A stretch of DNA of 64,000 nucleotides from Liquorilactobacillus sucicola DSM 21376 = JCM 15457 (GCF_000612445.1 NZ_BALC01000008.1:30306-94305); one strand, 5' to 3'; positions 9,486-19,832 are shown, counted from the first letter of the stretch. Notes: a model not told the origin generated them from the sequence alone. A program made the numbers and translations.

Positions 9486-10273
9486 TTAAATTAGCTCAGA
9501 CGGTTCAGCAAGAGCATTTTTCATTGTGTGGACATAGTCTGTCAACTGTTGTTCTGCATGTACTCCTTCCTGAGCGATAATCTTTACAATTGCCGATCCT
9601 ACAATAACTCCATCTGCAGATTTTGAAATCGTGGCAGCTTGTTCGGGTGAATGAACACCAAACCCGACAGCAACGGGTACAGCGGTAAGTTGCTTAATAT
9701 CAGACACCATTTTTTTTAGATCAGTTGTGATCTTATTTCGTGCCCCAGTGACTCCTAGTGACGAAACAGCATAAATGAATCCATCCGTGTCGGCAATTAT
9801 TTTTTTGATACGTTCTCCAGAAGTCGGAGCGACTAATGGAATTAGCGCACAACTGGCTTTTTTAGCAAAAGGTGCAACCTCTGCACGTTCCTCAACTGGA
9901 AGATCAGGATGATAACACCGCCGATTTTTAATTGCTGACAGGCAGCGAAGAATCTAGCATAGCCATATTTAAAAACGTTATTTAAATAAACTAAAAGGAC
10001 TAGTGGAACCGTCGTCTCTTCACGAATCTTAGCAACCATCTCAAAAACGCGTTTAGTTGAAACGCCGCTCTTAAAAGCACGTTGCCCGGCCGCTTGAATC
10101 ACTGGGCCGTCTGCAACGGGATCGCTGAAAGGAACGCCGATTTCAACTATGTCCGTTCCAGCTTTCGCCAGAGTTTTCACGTAATCAATTGATTTGGTAA
10201 AGTTTGGATCACAGGCAACTGTAAACCCAATAAAAGCTTTTTTGTTTTTAAAGGCGTCACTGATATTAGTCAT
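9486..10273 (-). pseudogene. trpA: Tryptophan synthase alpha subunit, frame broken by one missing base
   Basis: Cleaves indole-3-glycerol phosphate to indole for TrpB. The N-terminal part starts at ATG 10273 ([17 protein letters not shown]) and contains VEIGVPFSDPVADGPVIQ. It goes out of frame near 9907, where CCC has become CC. With one C restored the protein reads GGVIIPDLPVEE and continues through VGFGVHSPEQ and ADGVIVGSAIV to the stop at 9486, about 262 residues, normal for TrpA. The ATG overlaps the trpB stop by 8 bases. Last gene of the trp operon. Confidence 0.93.
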
Positions 10274-11474
10274 AAAGTTTTTCCCCCCGATAACGTGCAA
10301 TTGCTGCTACATCCTTATCTCCACGGCCTGAGAGATTGCAGATAATTATTTGCTCTTTAGTCATTTGTGGTGCAAGTTTTTTTACATAAGCAACAGCATG
10401 GCAGCTTTCAATTGCGGCAATTATCCCTTCCTCATGTGCAAGGTATTCAAAAGCTGCAACTGCTTCATCGTCCGTGATACCCACATATTCAGCGCGCTTA
10501 GTTGCCGCCAATTCAGCATGCTCTGGGCCGATTCCAGGATAATCAAGTCCAGCTGAAATTGAATAAACCTCATTTATCTGCCCATCCTTATTTTGTAAGA
10601 ATACGGATTTCATGCCGTGAAAGATCCCGGTTGTCCCGCATTCTAAAGTAGCAGCGTGCTGTGTGGTGTCAATGCCCTTGCCAGCGGCTTCACAGCCAAT
10701 CAATCTCACATTTTCATCTCCAATAAAGTGGTAAAAGGCGCCAATAGCATTACTGCCCCCACCGACACAAGCAACAACCGCATCTGGCAATTTACCTGTT
10801 TCTTTAATTATTTGTTCTTTCATTTCAGCACTGATACAAGCTTGAAAATCACGAACCATCGTGGGGAATGGGTGTGGTCCCATAACAGAACCAATAACAT
10901 AATGCGTATCTTCGGTTCTGCTTGCCCATTCCTGCATAGCTGCATTAACGGCATCCTTGAGCGTCCCCGTGCCGGTTGAGACTGCGTGTACTTTTGCACC
11001 TAGCAGCCGCATGCGATAGACATTCAGTGCTTGACGTTCAGTGTCAATTTTGCCCATAAAAATTTCGCATTCCATATCCATCAGTGCGGCGACTGTGGCA
11101 GTTGCAACTCCGTGCTGTCCTGCACCAGTTTCCGCGATTACTCTCGTTTTATTCATCTTTTTTGCTAATAGGATCTGTCCTAGTACATTATTAATCTTGT
11201 GCGAGCCGGTGTGATTCAAATCTTCACGTTTAAAGTAAATTTGGGCGCCGCCTAGGTCCTTTGTCATTCTTTTAGCATAGTATAGAAGTGAAGGGCGATT
11301 GGCATATTTATGCAGTAAATCGTTGAGTTCATTTTTAAAAACGGGGTCATTTTTGTAGTGTTCATAGGCTTTTATTAATTTTTCGATCTCGTGCATCAAA
11401 GTTTCTGGGATATACTGGCCGCCATATTCACCGAAACGACCAGCATTTTGTTTCTTTTTAAGCTTATTTTGCAT
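10266..11474 (-). CDS. trpB: Tryptophan synthase beta subunit
   Basis: PLP enzyme that joins indole and serine to make tryptophan, in complex with TrpA. About 402 residues. The PLP lysine lies in the block [14 protein letters not shown], followed by [14 protein letters not shown], and [12 protein letters not shown] forms the phosphate-binding loop. ATG 11474 follows AAGGAG at 8 bases. A GTG nine bases further upstream overlaps the ribosome binding site and is less likely. It overlaps the end of trpF by 11 bases and the start of trpA by 8, indicating translational coupling. Confidence 0.96.
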   Translation of the reverse strand: MQNKLKKKQNAGRFGEYGGQYIPETLMHEIEKLIKAYEHYKNDPVFKNELNDLLHKYANRPSLLYYAKRMTKDLGGAQIYFKREDLNHTGSHKINNVLGQILLAKKMNKTRVIAETGAGQHGVATATVAALMDMECEIFMGKIDTERQALNVYRMRLLGAKVHAVSTGTGTLKDAVNAAMQEWASRTEDTHYVIGSVMGPHPFPTMVRDFQACISAEMKEQIIKETGKLPDAVVACVGGGSNAIGAFYHFIGDENVRLIGCEAAGKGIDTTQHAATLECGTTGIFHGMKSVFLQNKDGQINEVYSISAGLDYPGIGPEHAELAATKRAEYVGITDDEAVAAFEYLAHEEGIIAAIESCHAVAYVKKLAPQMTKEQIIICNLSGRGDKDVAAIARYRGEKLYD

Positions 11475-12048
11475 TTCTGACACTCCTTATGAAACTTTTT
11501 ATTTTTTGCGGATCCTTTTTTCCATCCGTTTCCACACCTGAACTGACATCAACGATGTCTGGTTGAAATTTTGTAATAGCCTGAGCCACATTATTTGCGG
11601 TAAGGCCACCAGCGATAATAAAAGGACGTTGTAAATGTGAAATCTTATCCCAATCAGCGCGTTTTCCAGATCCTGGTTTTGCTGAATCAAACATAATGTA
11701 ATTTGCGGGTGATTTTTTTACAGATTGTGGATTGTTTGTTGCGTGGATGACTGTGATACCCTTATTTTGTAAGATTTTGATTTGCTCTGCAGGAATGCTG
11801 CCGTGAAGCTGTGCTGCGTGGATAATTCCAGCTGAGTACAAAGCTAGAACTTCTTCAGTTGAAGGTTCCACGAAAACACCAACTGTTTTAATAGATGGAG
11901 AAAGTAGCGAATGCAGGTTCCGAGCCCGCGCAACGGAAACACAGCGTTTGCTAGGAGCAAAGACAAATCCGATGAATTCTGGAAGAAGTTTATTTACAAT
12001 CTGGATATCTTCCCGCTGGCTTAGACCGCATATTTTTATTTTAGTCAA
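11464..12048 (-). CDS. trpF: Phosphoribosylanthranilate isomerase
   Basis: Isomerises phosphoribosylanthranilate to CdRP, the third step of tryptophan synthesis. It is 194 residues with the typical opening [12 protein letters not shown], the phosphate-binding [12 protein letters not shown] and DVSSGVE near the C-terminus. A TTG codon at 12048 is the likely start: GAGGTGG lies just upstream, and the protein then begins TKIKICGL as in the family. The longer frame upstream lies inside trpC. It overlaps trpC by 8 bases and trpB by 11. Confidence 0.92.
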   Translation of the reverse strand: MTKIKICGLSQREDIQIVNKLLPEFIGFVFAPSKRCVSVARARNLHSLLSPSIKTVGVFVEPSTEEVLALYSAGIIHAAQLHGSIPAEQIKILQNKGITVIHATNNPQSVKKSPANYIMFDSAKPGSGKRADWDKISHLQRPFIIAGGLTANNVAQAITKFQPDIVDVSSGVETDGKKDPQKIKSFIRSVRNAK

Positions 12049-12832
12049 AATTTTCCACCTCTTTGAAGTTAGCGATCGCTTTCTCTTTATCAATCGAATG
12101 CATGAAATATTCACCGATTAGGACACCGTTTACCCCCAAGTGTTTTAATTGTGTAATTTCCTTTTTTCCCTTAATTCCACTTTCAGAAATCAAAAGAATA
12201 TCAGATGGAATATATTCTTTTAGTCGAACAGTTGTCTCTATAGTTACGTCGAAATTCTTTAAGTTTCGATTATTGATCCCGATAATCCGGACTCCTGCAG
12301 CAAGAGCACGTTTTATTTCAAGTTTATTATGGACTTCAACAATCGCAGACATACCGAGACTATTGGTTAAGGTAAAATAACTTTTTAGCTGCTGATCTGT
12401 TAAAATTGCAACGATTAACAAAATAATACTTGCACCGTTTGCTTTAGCCTCATAGATCATATAAGGATCGATGATAAAGTCTTTTCTGAGCACAGGAGTG
12501 TTTGTTGCGGTGGCGACGTCCTTTAAATACTTTAAATTACCTTGAAAGTAGTGTTCTTCAGTTAAAACTGAAATAGCAGCCACATCTGCTGCAATGTACT
12601 CTTTAGCGATTTGCATATAAGGAAAATCACTAACGAGCAATCCTTTTGAAGGAGAAGCTCTTTTTATTTCGGCAATAATACTCAAATTTGCAGCAGCCAG
12701 TTTTTTTTCAAAAATAAAGTCTTGCGTTATAGGAATAGCCATAATTGCCTTTTTTAGTGTGTTAAGGCTGCAAGTTTGCTGCCTTTTTTTTAAACTTTGT
12801 TTAGTTGTTTTGACAAGTTCATCCAAAATCAT
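12041..12832 (-). CDS. trpC: Indole-3-glycerol phosphate synthase
   Basis: Closes the indole ring, making indole-3-glycerol phosphate from CdRP. The protein is 263 residues, a standalone TIM barrel. Conserved blocks are [13 protein letters not shown] near residue 52, [28 protein letters not shown] and LLISESGI. Its ATG overlaps the trpD stop (ATGA). It lies between trpD and trpF in the standard order. Confidence 0.96.
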   Translation of the reverse strand: MILDELVKTTKQSLKKRQQTCSLNTLKKAIMAIPITQDFIFEKKLAAANLSIIAEIKRASPSKGLLVSDFPYMQIAKEYIAADVAAISVLTEEHYFQGNLKYLKDVATATNTPVLRKDFIIDPYMIYEAKANGASIILLIVAILTDQQLKSYFTLTNSLGMSAIVEVHNKLEIKRALAAGVRIIGINNRNLKNFDVTIETTVRLKEYIPSDILLISESGIKGKKEITQLKHLGVNGVLIGEYFMHSIDKEKAIANFKEVENFD

Positions 12833-13851
12833 AAGTTCACCACACCGTTGTTTGATAATTCAACAAAAGCTTGCAATTTTTTCTGTGCCAAGCCAGAGTC
12901 AATAGTTTCAGCAGCAATTTTTAAAGCTTCTGTTAAGGAAATTTCAGGGCGGGCAATATGGATTGCAGCAGCAGAGTTCAGCAAGACGACATCTCGTTTT
13001 GGACCTGTTTTCCCTGCAAGAATATTGTGTGTGATCTGAGCATTTTCTTGAGCCGAACCACCAACTAGCTCTTCAGGTTGACAACGGGCCAGTCCGAATT
13101 GTTCAGGAGTTATCTCGTAACTTTTGCGTTCATTGCCTTTGAGTTCGATTACCCTTGTCGGAGCGGACAATGAAATTTCATCTAATCCATCCTGACCGTG
13201 GACGATCATGGCAGAGGTTACGCCTATTTTTTGTAAAACAGAGGACATTGTATCTAACAGTTTTTCATCGTAGACCCCTAACAACTGCATTGATGCGTGG
13301 GCGGGGTTTGCTAAGGGACCCAAAATATTAAAAATTGTGCGAATACCTAATTCTTTTCTAACAGGAGCAACAAAGCGCATTGCTTCATGGTATTTTTGCG
13401 CGAAAAGGAAGCAAATATTTTCTGCTTCTAATATTTCTTGAGACTTTTTAGGTGAAATAGAAATATTAACACCTAATGCTTCTAAAACATCAGCTGCGCC
13501 GCTACGAGAAGAGGCAGCACGATTTCCATGCTTGGCTACTGGAATCCCAGCAGCTGCAACAACTAGAGCTGAAGTAGTAGATATATTGAATGAGTTCGAG
13601 TGATCACCACCAGTCCCGACGATTTCCAATGTTGGTTGTGATGTTCTAAAATTACGGGCATGATTTCGCATGGCAACTGCGGCACCTGCAATTTCAGCAG
13701 TTGTTTCCTTTTTCATTGTGAGTGCTGTTAGAAAAGAAGCAATTTGTGTGCTGCTCGCAGTACCGTCCATAATTTCTCCGGTAGCTATTTGAGATTGTTC
13801 GAATGTTAAATTTTCGTTATTAACAACCTTTTTGATAATTTCATTAAGCAT
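12829..13851 (-). CDS. trpD: Anthranilate phosphoribosyltransferase
   Basis: Transfers phosphoribose from PRPP to anthranilate. It is 340 residues, the standard length. The PRPP/Mg site [16 protein letters not shown] lies near residue 80 and the anthranilate-binding [21 protein letters not shown] follows near residue 107. ATG 13851 has a strong GGAGGT site. It is the first gene downstream of the second promoter plus T-box unit, so trpDCFBA can be controlled separately from trpEG. Confidence 0.96.
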   Translation of the reverse strand: MLNEIIKKVVNNENLTFEQSQIATGEIMDGTASSTQIASFLTALTMKKETTAEIAGAAVAMRNHARNFRTSQPTLEIVGTGGDHSNSFNISTTSALVVAAAGIPVAKHGNRAASSRSGAADVLEALGVNISISPKKSQEILEAENICFLFAQKYHEAMRFVAPVRKELGIRTIFNILGPLANPAHASMQLLGVYDEKLLDTMSSVLQKIGVTSAMIVHGQDGLDEISLSAPTRVIELKGNERKSYEITPEQFGLARCQPEELVGGSAQENAQITHNILAGKTGPKRDVVLLNSAAAIHIARPEISLTEALKIAAETIDSGLAQKKLQAFVELSNNGVVNL

Positions 13852-13903
13852 AAAGAAGACCTCCGTGGTTGAGTAGTTTTATTTCCATCAATGGTTGGAC
13901 ATT

Positions 13904-13948
13904 TTAGTTAGCAATGGAACACCATCGCATTGTGAATTTCATTACCAT
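13904..13948 (-). CDS. Possible 14-residue leader peptide upstream of trpD
   Basis: A short frame, MVMKFTMRWCSIAN, begins at ATG 13948 six bases after a strong AAAGGAG and ends at TAA 13904-13906. It lies between the T-box terminator and trpD, where the equivalent stretch before trpE has no such frame. It contains one Trp codon at position 9. It might be a translated leader or just a chance frame. Translation is suggested mainly by the ribosome binding site. Confidence 0.4.
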   Translation of the reverse strand: MVMKFTMRWCSIAN

Positions 13949-13974
13949 CAATATCTCCTTTCAGAAATGAATAC

Positions 13975-14285
13975 AAAAAATCCGTCCATAACATGATCGT
14001 TAAGGACGGATTATTCCGCGGTGCCACCTTATTTTGGAATCGAAGAGAGCGCAAATAAACTAAATGCGAATCAGATTCCACACTTGCTAGAGTGCTAACA
14101 CACTCCTGATAACTGACGTGTATCTTACGTTGTGAAGTACTAGCGAGCTAACTCGTGTTCATCACACCCTCAGTGGTCCATTTAGCAGTCTGCGTTCAGC
14201 CAAATTCTCAGCAATATTGGCTCTCTGTGTGTGCATGACCACCTTGATCTCCACTTCAACGGTTTGTATGGACAAATATTAAGTT
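13975..14285 (-). ncRNA. T-box leader (tRNA-Trp), second copy, upstream of trpD
   Basis: On the minus strand the leader carries a long Stem I, the T-box motif GGTGGCACCGCGG (about 14015-14027) and a terminator with arms AATCCGTCC / GGACGGATT followed by six T residues. The likely specifier is TGG (Trp) followed by A, in AAATGGACCAC. Over about 318 bases it differs from the copy before trpE at only five positions, with no indels. It has its own promoter. Uncharged tRNA-Trp should promote read-through into trpDCFBA. Confidence 0.92.
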
Positions 14286-14291
14286 AAAGAA

Positions 14292-14320
14292 AGATTAAAT
14301 CATTATGAGATAAATGTCAA
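14292..14320 (-). promoter_or_regulatory. Internal trp promoter for trpDCFBA
   Basis: On the minus strand TTGACA (14315-14320) precedes TAATCT (14292-14297) by 17 bases, just downstream of the trpG stop. The same -35 and -10 at the same spacing occur before the other T-box, while the spacer sequences differ. The -10 is poor by consensus, but the duplicated arrangement supports it. Confidence 0.6.
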
Positions 14321-14327
14321 TGGAAAA

Positions 14328-14902
14328 TCATTTTATTTTTAAAAAATTATCGATGATTCGATCTCCGACAGCACTGGGGGTCATGATTGATTCAGGATGA
14401 AACTGAACCCCAAAAAGTTTTTGTGGCGTATTTGAGATAGACATAATGTTATTATCATTAGTTTTTGAAGTTATATTGAAGTCGGGTGGTAGTGTCTGCG
14501 GATCAAGTACAAGTGAATGATAACGGGCAGCTGTGAAAGTTTGAGGACAGCCATCGAGCAGAGGATCACTCATTGTGCGCTGAATCAGAGATGTTTCCCC
14601 GTGCATTAAATGATTTGCGTGGTTAATTTTGGTTCCAAAAGCAGCAGCAATTACTTCAATACCCATACAAACACCAAGAATTGGAATTATGCCTCTGAAA
14701 TTTTTAACTAATTCTAGCTTATACCAGCCTCTTGGGGGGAACCGGGACCAGGAGAGATAAAGATGTGGCTTGGATTCATCCGTTCTATTATGGTACAGGT
14801 CAGTTCGTCATTCTTATATACCTGAACATTAGATGTCAAGCTACCGATTTGTTGATATAAGTTGTACGTAAAACTATCATAATTATCAATTAAAAGCTCC
14901 AT
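14328..14902 (-). pseudogene. trpG: Anthranilate synthase glutamine amidotransferase subunit, frame broken by one missing base
   Basis: Supplies ammonia from glutamine to TrpE. From ATG 14902 (MELLIDNYDSFTYNLYQQIG) the frame runs through IFISPGPGSPQEAGI and stops near 14719, where one A or T is missing from GGTATAAGCTAG. With the base restored it reads AGIKLELV, then the nucleophile motif GVCMGIE and VQFHPES to the stop at 14328. The total is about 191 residues, normal for TrpG, and all catalytic residues are kept. The start overlaps the end of trpE by 17 bases and follows GGAGGAAATTCTA. Confidence 0.92.
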
Positions 14903-16361
14903 TAGAATTTCCTCCTGCTACTTTTTTAAAAGCTTGATCTACGGCACGAGACTTGTTTAAGCATTCTTGGTATTCAAACTTAGGAATGCTATCAGCTACT
15001 ATACCGGCACCTGTATGAATAATTGTTGTGTTGTTTGTTTTATGGATCAATCTAATTCCAATACAAACGTCCATGTCATTGTTGAAACCTAGATATCCGA
15101 AACATCCACCGTAAACGCCGCGTTTTGTTTTTTCAAGTTTGTCAATTATTTGAATTGCTCTGACTTTAGGTGCACCTGATAAAGTCCCTGCAGGGAAGAC
15201 AGACTCCAAAATATCCAAAGTACTTTTAGCGGGATCAGCTGTGCTTTCGATTGTTGAAGCTAAGTGCATGACTTTAGAGTATCGTTCTAGCTGAGCGTGA
15301 GCTGTAACATGGACACTCCCAAAACGGCTGACTTGGCCAAGATCATTACGCCCGAGGTCGACTAGCATATTGTGTTCAGCTAATTCTTTGGGATCATTTT
15401 GCAGTTCATTGGCGAACCTTTCATCTTCAGCAGGTGTGATTCCGCGTCGCCGCGTGCCGGCTAGAGGATAGGTTACCAGTTTCTCTGATGTTTTAGTTAC
15501 TAAAGTTTCTGGCGAGGCACCTGCAACTTGAAAGTTTGCTTGATGAAAGTAAAAATTATAGGGGGAAGGATCGCTTTGAGATAGTTGACGAGTCATCGGC
15601 AACAATGATCCCTTGCTTAAGCAACTATGCGGATTAGAATATATTAGTTGGAAAATATCGCCATCGTTGATATGTTTCTTAGCCTTAGTTATTCCAGCTG
15701 TGAATGACTGCAAGGAATGCTGCAACTTGAAGGAAGATAACTGGGATAATGTTGGTTCCTTGCATTCTTGTTTCAGTAAAGCTAATAGTTCTTGCTTAAT
15801 TGAATGGAGTTTTTTTGCTGCTTGGACATAGCTTGCTGGTAATTTTTTACTATCGACGCTTTGAATCAGGAATAAGCGATGATCAGAATGACGATAAGCG
15901 ATAATAAAGTCGCATAATAAAAAGCCCGCATCTTTTAAGCTATTAGGATTAGAATGTGTAAAGGAGATTTTTTTCAGGTAATATTTAGTGTACTCATAAC
16001 TGAAATAACCGACTAAACCACCTGTAAAGGGCGGCATGCCTGCAAGTTTAGGCTGCTGCTGCTGTAAAAGCAATTCTTCGATGTAAGTATGCGGATCTTG
16101 TTGGATGATCGTTTCACTAGTACCTTTTCTTACCACTATTGAACCATCAAGTACAGTGACGCTTGCGTGGGGGCGCAGAGTGAAGTAACTATATTTTTCT
16201 TTTTTGTGTGCAGCAATTGTCAGCTGAAAAGCATCGCCTAGCTGATCACAGACTTGAGTTAGTTTGCAGAGATTCAAGTTTTTTATCTCAAATGAAATGC
16301 AAAGTGGTACACTGGGATATTTTTTTGCTAAAGTTTCGACTGCTTCGATTTTTGGTCGCAT
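14886..16361 (-). CDS. trpE: Anthranilate synthase component I
   Basis: Makes anthranilate from chorismate with ammonia from TrpG. It is 491 residues from ATG 16361, which follows GGAGGAGATCAA. The frame stays open upstream into the T-box but has no start signal there. The C-terminal chorismate-utilising domain is complete: YPLAGTRRRG, DLGRNDLGQVS, FPAGTLSGAPKVRA and HTGAGIVADSIP. The N-terminal Trp-binding motif LLES is not recognisable. The aligned region reads FQLTIAAHKKEKYSYF, so feedback inhibition may be altered. First gene after the upstream T-box. Confidence 0.95.
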   Translation of the reverse strand: MRPKIEAVETLAKKYPSVPLCISFEIKNLNLCKLTQVCDQLGDAFQLTIAAHKKEKYSYFTLRPHASVTVLDGSIVVRKGTSETIIQQDPHTYIEELLLQQQQPKLAGMPPFTGGLVGYFSYEYTKYYLKKISFTHSNPNSLKDAGFLLCDFIIAYRHSDHRLFLIQSVDSKKLPASYVQAAKKLHSIKQELLALLKQECKEPTLSQLSSFKLQHSLQSFTAGITKAKKHINDGDIFQLIYSNPHSCLSKGSLLPMTRQLSQSDPSPYNFYFHQANFQVAGASPETLVTKTSEKLVTYPLAGTRRRGITPAEDERFANELQNDPKELAEHNMLVDLGRNDLGQVSRFGSVHVTAHAQLERYSKVMHLASTIESTADPAKSTLDILESVFPAGTLSGAPKVRAIQIIDKLEKTKRGVYGGCFGYLGFNNDMDVCIGIRLIHKTNNTTIIHTGAGIVADSIPKFEYQECLNKSRAVDQAFKKVAGGNSNGAFN

Positions 16362-16389
16362 TTGATCTCCTCCAAATTTTAAATTACAC

Positions 16390-16700
16390 AAAAAATCCGT
16401 CCATAACATGATTGTTAAGGACGGATTATTCCGCGGTGCCACCTTATTTTGGAATCGAAGAGAGCGCAAATAAACTAAATGCGAATCAGATTCCACACTT
16501 GCTAGAGTGCTAACACACTCCTGATAACTGACGTGTATCTTACGTTGTGAAGTACTAGCGAGTTAACTCGTGTTCATCACACCCTCAGTGGTCCATTTAG
16601 CAGTCTGCGTTCAGCCAAGTTCTCAGCAATATTGGCTCTCTGTGTGTGCACGACCACCTTGATCTCCACTTCAACGGTTTGTATGGACGAATATTAAGTT
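16390..16700 (-). ncRNA. T-box leader (tRNA-Trp), first copy, upstream of trpE
   Basis: Same architecture as the copy at 13975: Stem I with likely TGG specifier, T-box motif GGTGGCACCGCGG, and terminator arms AATCCGTCC / GGACGGATT followed by T residues. It ends about 30 bases before trpE. Aligning with a constant offset of 2415 bases shows only five substitutions. Confidence 0.93.
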
Positions 16701-16706
16701 AAAGAA

Positions 16707-16735
16707 AGATTAAAATAATTAGAGCAGTTTGTCAA
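16707..16735 (-). promoter_or_regulatory. trpEG promoter
   Basis: TTGACA (16730-16735) and TAATCT (16707-16712) with a 17-base spacer on the minus strand, just after the birA stop codon at 16743. Confidence 0.65.
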
Positions 16736-16742
16736 CAGTTAA

Positions 16743-17710
16743 TTAAGATAATCTTATTTTTGTGACTTCACCAGAGGCCAATGTTGTGCCATCATCAAGA
16801 ACGATTTCGCCCTGACGATTTATTTGCTCAACATATCCGCTGAATTGATATTGCCCCTGTGTGACCGTGACCTTTTTGTGCAGCACAGCAGAATGCGCAC
16901 GATAATAAGTCAAGAACTCACCGCTCTCATAATTCGGGTAAAGTAAGAAAAATTCCTGCAAAAAGGCTGCAATAAATTCATTACGTGAAACTGAGTATTC
17001 TTCAGCAAAATTACGCAGGGATCCAGCCCGCTGCTGAAGCTCTGGCGACATACTGGTGATGTCAGTGGAATAATTAATACCGACACCGACAACTATCTGT
17101 TTGATATAACGGCTTTCAATGTCTGCTATTCCTTCTGTCAAGATACCGACAACTTTTGTCTCATCGATCAAAATATCATTGACCCATTTAATACTGGGTT
17201 CGACATGTAATTTTTTTTCAATGGTGCGTGCAACGGCAGTAGCTGTAGCAGTCGTTAACAGTCCAGGGTTCAGCGAAGGCGATGAATTATTTAAGAGCAG
17301 ACTTAGGTAAATACCGGTGTTTGGGGAAGAAAAGACCCGGCCGTAACGACCGTACCCTGCAGTTTGCTGGTCACCAATGATAACCAAAGGCAGCTTAGTA
17401 GCTGAGTTGATGCTTAATTCTTTGGCGCGAGCGTTAGTGGAGGTTATTTTATCATGTATTTCAAAAGTAAGCAGTTTATTAGTATCAGCGGTTAGGCAAC
17501 GCCGGATGACGAACTCATTTAGGCGACCATTATCATTATATTTGTAGCTACATGTGGCTTACTTTCAATCTCGTACCCTTTTTGTTTTAGGGTTTTGATG
17601 GCTTTCCAGATGGCGGTTCTTGAAACAGAGAGTTTTCGAGCCAATTGCTCACCGGAAATGGGATGATCACTTGACGACAGTTCTTGCAATACAAGTTGAT
17701 TGGTTTGCAT
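16743..17710 (-). pseudogene. birA: Biotin-protein ligase / biotin operon repressor, frame broken by one missing base
   Basis: Bifunctional BirA: attaches biotin to acceptor proteins and, through its N-terminal domain, can bind DNA. From ATG 17710 residues 1-57 hold the winged helix (SGEQLARKLSVSRTAIWKAI). The frame is then lost near 17546 (GG to G). With one G restored it reads PHVGYKYNDNGRLNEFV and enters the ligase domain (QQTAGYGRYGRVFSS, KWVNDILID, VVGVGINYS) and the C-terminal SH3-like domain, ending at 16743 after about 322 residues. It lies just upstream of the trp promoter on the same strand. Confidence 0.9.
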
Positions 17711-17938
17711 TTTTGATTACTCCTTAGATTGTCGGATGGGACAAAGATGATAGAGGTTTGAATAAAGCATAATGAAAGACACACTCTTACTTAAAAGATA
17801 AAACAATGTTTGACTGCAAGCAAGAAACAACACAGCAAAAATATGCTTTGTTTTGTTTAAGAATACAGCTTCTTCTTTATTTTGTAGCATTAACCATGTT
17901 ATCTTGATTAAAAAGGGCTCGAGAGGAAGCACATAAAT

Positions 17939-19039
17939 ATGCAACTCAAAAAAAAGAATTTTATTGTGGGGCTGCTCATAGTTTTGAGTGGGTGTTTGGT
18001 TTACTTTTTTACCGTTAATGATGCTTTTTTGTACAAACAACCTATCATGAGAATAACACACGTGAAGAATAATAAGACAGTCAACATAGTTGATGAGTTT
18101 AAGAATCATGATCAGCAGACCGGCCAGCTCATCACTGGCGAGATACTTAATGGTAATAGTAAAGGGGAAAAATTCAAAGTTCATAATACATATACTCGCT
18201 CACGCGGAATGGACCAGAAGTTTCAAGTAAAGCAGCAAGTCTTTGTCAATATTTATCAAAAGGGAAATAGAAAAACGATTTCGATCTCTCATTATAAGCG
18301 CGATACTTATTTATTAATGTTGTGTTGGTTAACCTTAGTCTTACTTTTTATAGTTATGCGTAGTAATGGGTTACGTTCAATCATTAGTGTGATCCTTAAT
18401 TTCATCTTATTCTTGATTGTTGTGCAGTTGGATGTGATGTGGAATATAACTTCATTTTTTTGGATTTATGCAATTAGTGCAATTTTATTTACAGCGTTGA
18501 CCTTGCTGCTGGTAATTGGTTGGAATAAGCAATGTTTGGTTACATTCGTTGCGATTTTTTTTGGCACAGCAGTTGCGTTAATGATCACAGTGGCAGCAAT
18601 GTGGCTGACAGGGGACAAGGGGATGCATTATGAGGCCTTAGACTTTGCGACACAGGCACCTAAGCAACTGTTCTTATCCGCCAGCGTTATTGGATTACTT
18701 GGAACAGTGATGGATGCTGCAACTGACATTGTTTCAACCTTATTTGAGCTGAAACGCAGTCAGCCTAAAGTTTCTTTTAAGCAATTGTTTGATTCTGGAA
18801 GACAGGTTGGCAAGAAAATCATGGGTCCGCTGATCAATGTCTTGTTGTTGATCTTTTTTGCAGAAACTTTTACGTTGGCAATACTTTACTTCAGGACTGG
18901 GAATTCGTTTGCTTATACATTTGAATGGACAATGTCACTTGGTTTGGTTCAAACATTGATTAGTGGGATTGGGATCACATTAGTCATCCCATCAGCAAGT
19001 TTACTGGCAGCTGCAGCTTTGAGGGGGAGTAACGAATGA
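17939..19039 (+). CDS. YibE/F-like membrane protein (first of a pair)
   Basis: A 366-residue membrane protein with an N-terminal hydrophobic segment (about residues 8-25), an extracytoplasmic stretch of about 90 residues, and then around seven membrane segments. The block around MDAATDIVSTLFELK and the repeated GxxIMGxLINVLLLIF pattern are those of the YibE/F family. Its molecular function is not established. ATG 17939 follows GAGAGGAAG. The stop overlaps the next gene's ATG, and that gene encodes a second YibE/F-like protein, so the two probably act as one complex. Confidence 0.8.
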   Translation: MQLKKKNFIVGLLIVLSGCLVYFFTVNDAFLYKQPIMRITHVKNNKTVNIVDEFKNHDQQTGQLITGEILNGNSKGEKFKVHNTYTRSRGMDQKFQVKQQVFVNIYQKGNRKTISISHYKRDTYLLMLCWLTLVLLFIVMRSNGLRSIISVILNFILFLIVVQLDVMWNITSFFWIYAISAILFTALTLLLVIGWNKQCLVTFVAIFFGTAVALMITVAAMWLTGDKGMHYEALDFATQAPKQLFLSASVIGLLGTVMDAATDIVSTLFELKRSQPKVSFKQLFDSGRQVGKKIMGPLINVLLLIFFAETFTLAILYFRTGNSFAYTFEWTMSLGLVQTLISGIGITLVIPSASLLAAAALRGSNE

Positions 19040-19803
19040 CGACAATGACTTTGTTGACATGCATCTTGGCCTTTTTGATGTTTATAACCAGTGGCCGTAG
19101 CGGAGTGTATTCTTTTATCAGTTTGGTAATTAATTTTGTGTTGCTGTTTATAACTATCGTTCTAATTGCTGGGGGGATTCCAGCTATTGGAGTATCGTTT
19201 TTCAGCGGAATCTGTATTTTGGCGATTACAATTTATATGGGAAATAGCGGTGAAACTGAAACGGACATCGCTTTTTTGGCTACTGTACTTGTGATGGGCA
19301 TAATGCTTGTCCTGATAATACCAGTTGAGCATCTGGCTCAGGTTCAAGGCTTTAGTAATGAGGATTCTGAAGAAATAGAAGCATTTAACCTAGCAATTGG
19401 TGTAAATTTTGAATCAATTATAATTTCAACAATTGTCCTGAGCACTTTAGGGGCAATAGCTGAGGCAGCAATTGCAGTTTCAAGTGGGATGCAGGAGATA
19501 ATTGAGCAGAAGCCCACTATCGAATTGAATGATTTGAGAAAGAGCGGACGGAATATTGGTCATCAAATCATGGGAATGACATTTAATACGCTTTTTTTTG
19601 GAATGTTCGGCGGTAATTTGGCACTTTTCATCTTGTTGTATAAATTACAAGCTACATTTGGTTATTACTTGAACTCAAAGGTTTTCGTTAGTGAGACGAT
19701 GCTTGTACTCTACGCATCGATCGCTGTAATTATGATTATCTGGACTACAAGTGAGTTAATGGTTCACAGATTGGCTAAACAACGCAAAAAAAATAGTAAA
19801 TAG
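19036..19803 (+). CDS. YibE/F-like membrane protein (second of a pair)
   Basis: A 255-residue protein with about seven membrane segments, again of the YibE/F family. It shares the features AIAEAAIAVSSGMQEI and GRNIGHQIMGMTFNTLFF with its upstream partner, although it lacks the long extracytoplasmic N-terminal part. The ATGA overlap with the preceding gene indicates coupled translation. A lipoprotein gene follows after about 70 bases with its own promoter-like sequence. I can name the family but not a function. Confidence 0.8.
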   Translation: MTTMTLLTCILAFLMFITSGRSGVYSFISLVINFVLLFITIVLIAGGIPAIGVSFFSGICILAITIYMGNSGETETDIAFLATVLVMGIMLVLIIPVEHLAQVQGFSNEDSEEIEAFNLAIGVNFESIIISTIVLSTLGAIAEAAIAVSSGMQEIIEQKPTIELNDLRKSGRNIGHQIMGMTFNTLFFGMFGGNLALFILLYKLQATFGYYLNSKVFVSETMLVLYASIAVIMIIWTTSELMVHRLAKQRKKNSK

Positions 19804-19832
19804 CATTAATATAATTGCATCGAACTACGTGC

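Noticed and set aside
17717..18184. 155-codon minus-strand frame upstream of birA
   Set aside because: It overlaps the start of the YibE/F gene and the intergenic region, is AT-driven, and has no ribosome binding site.
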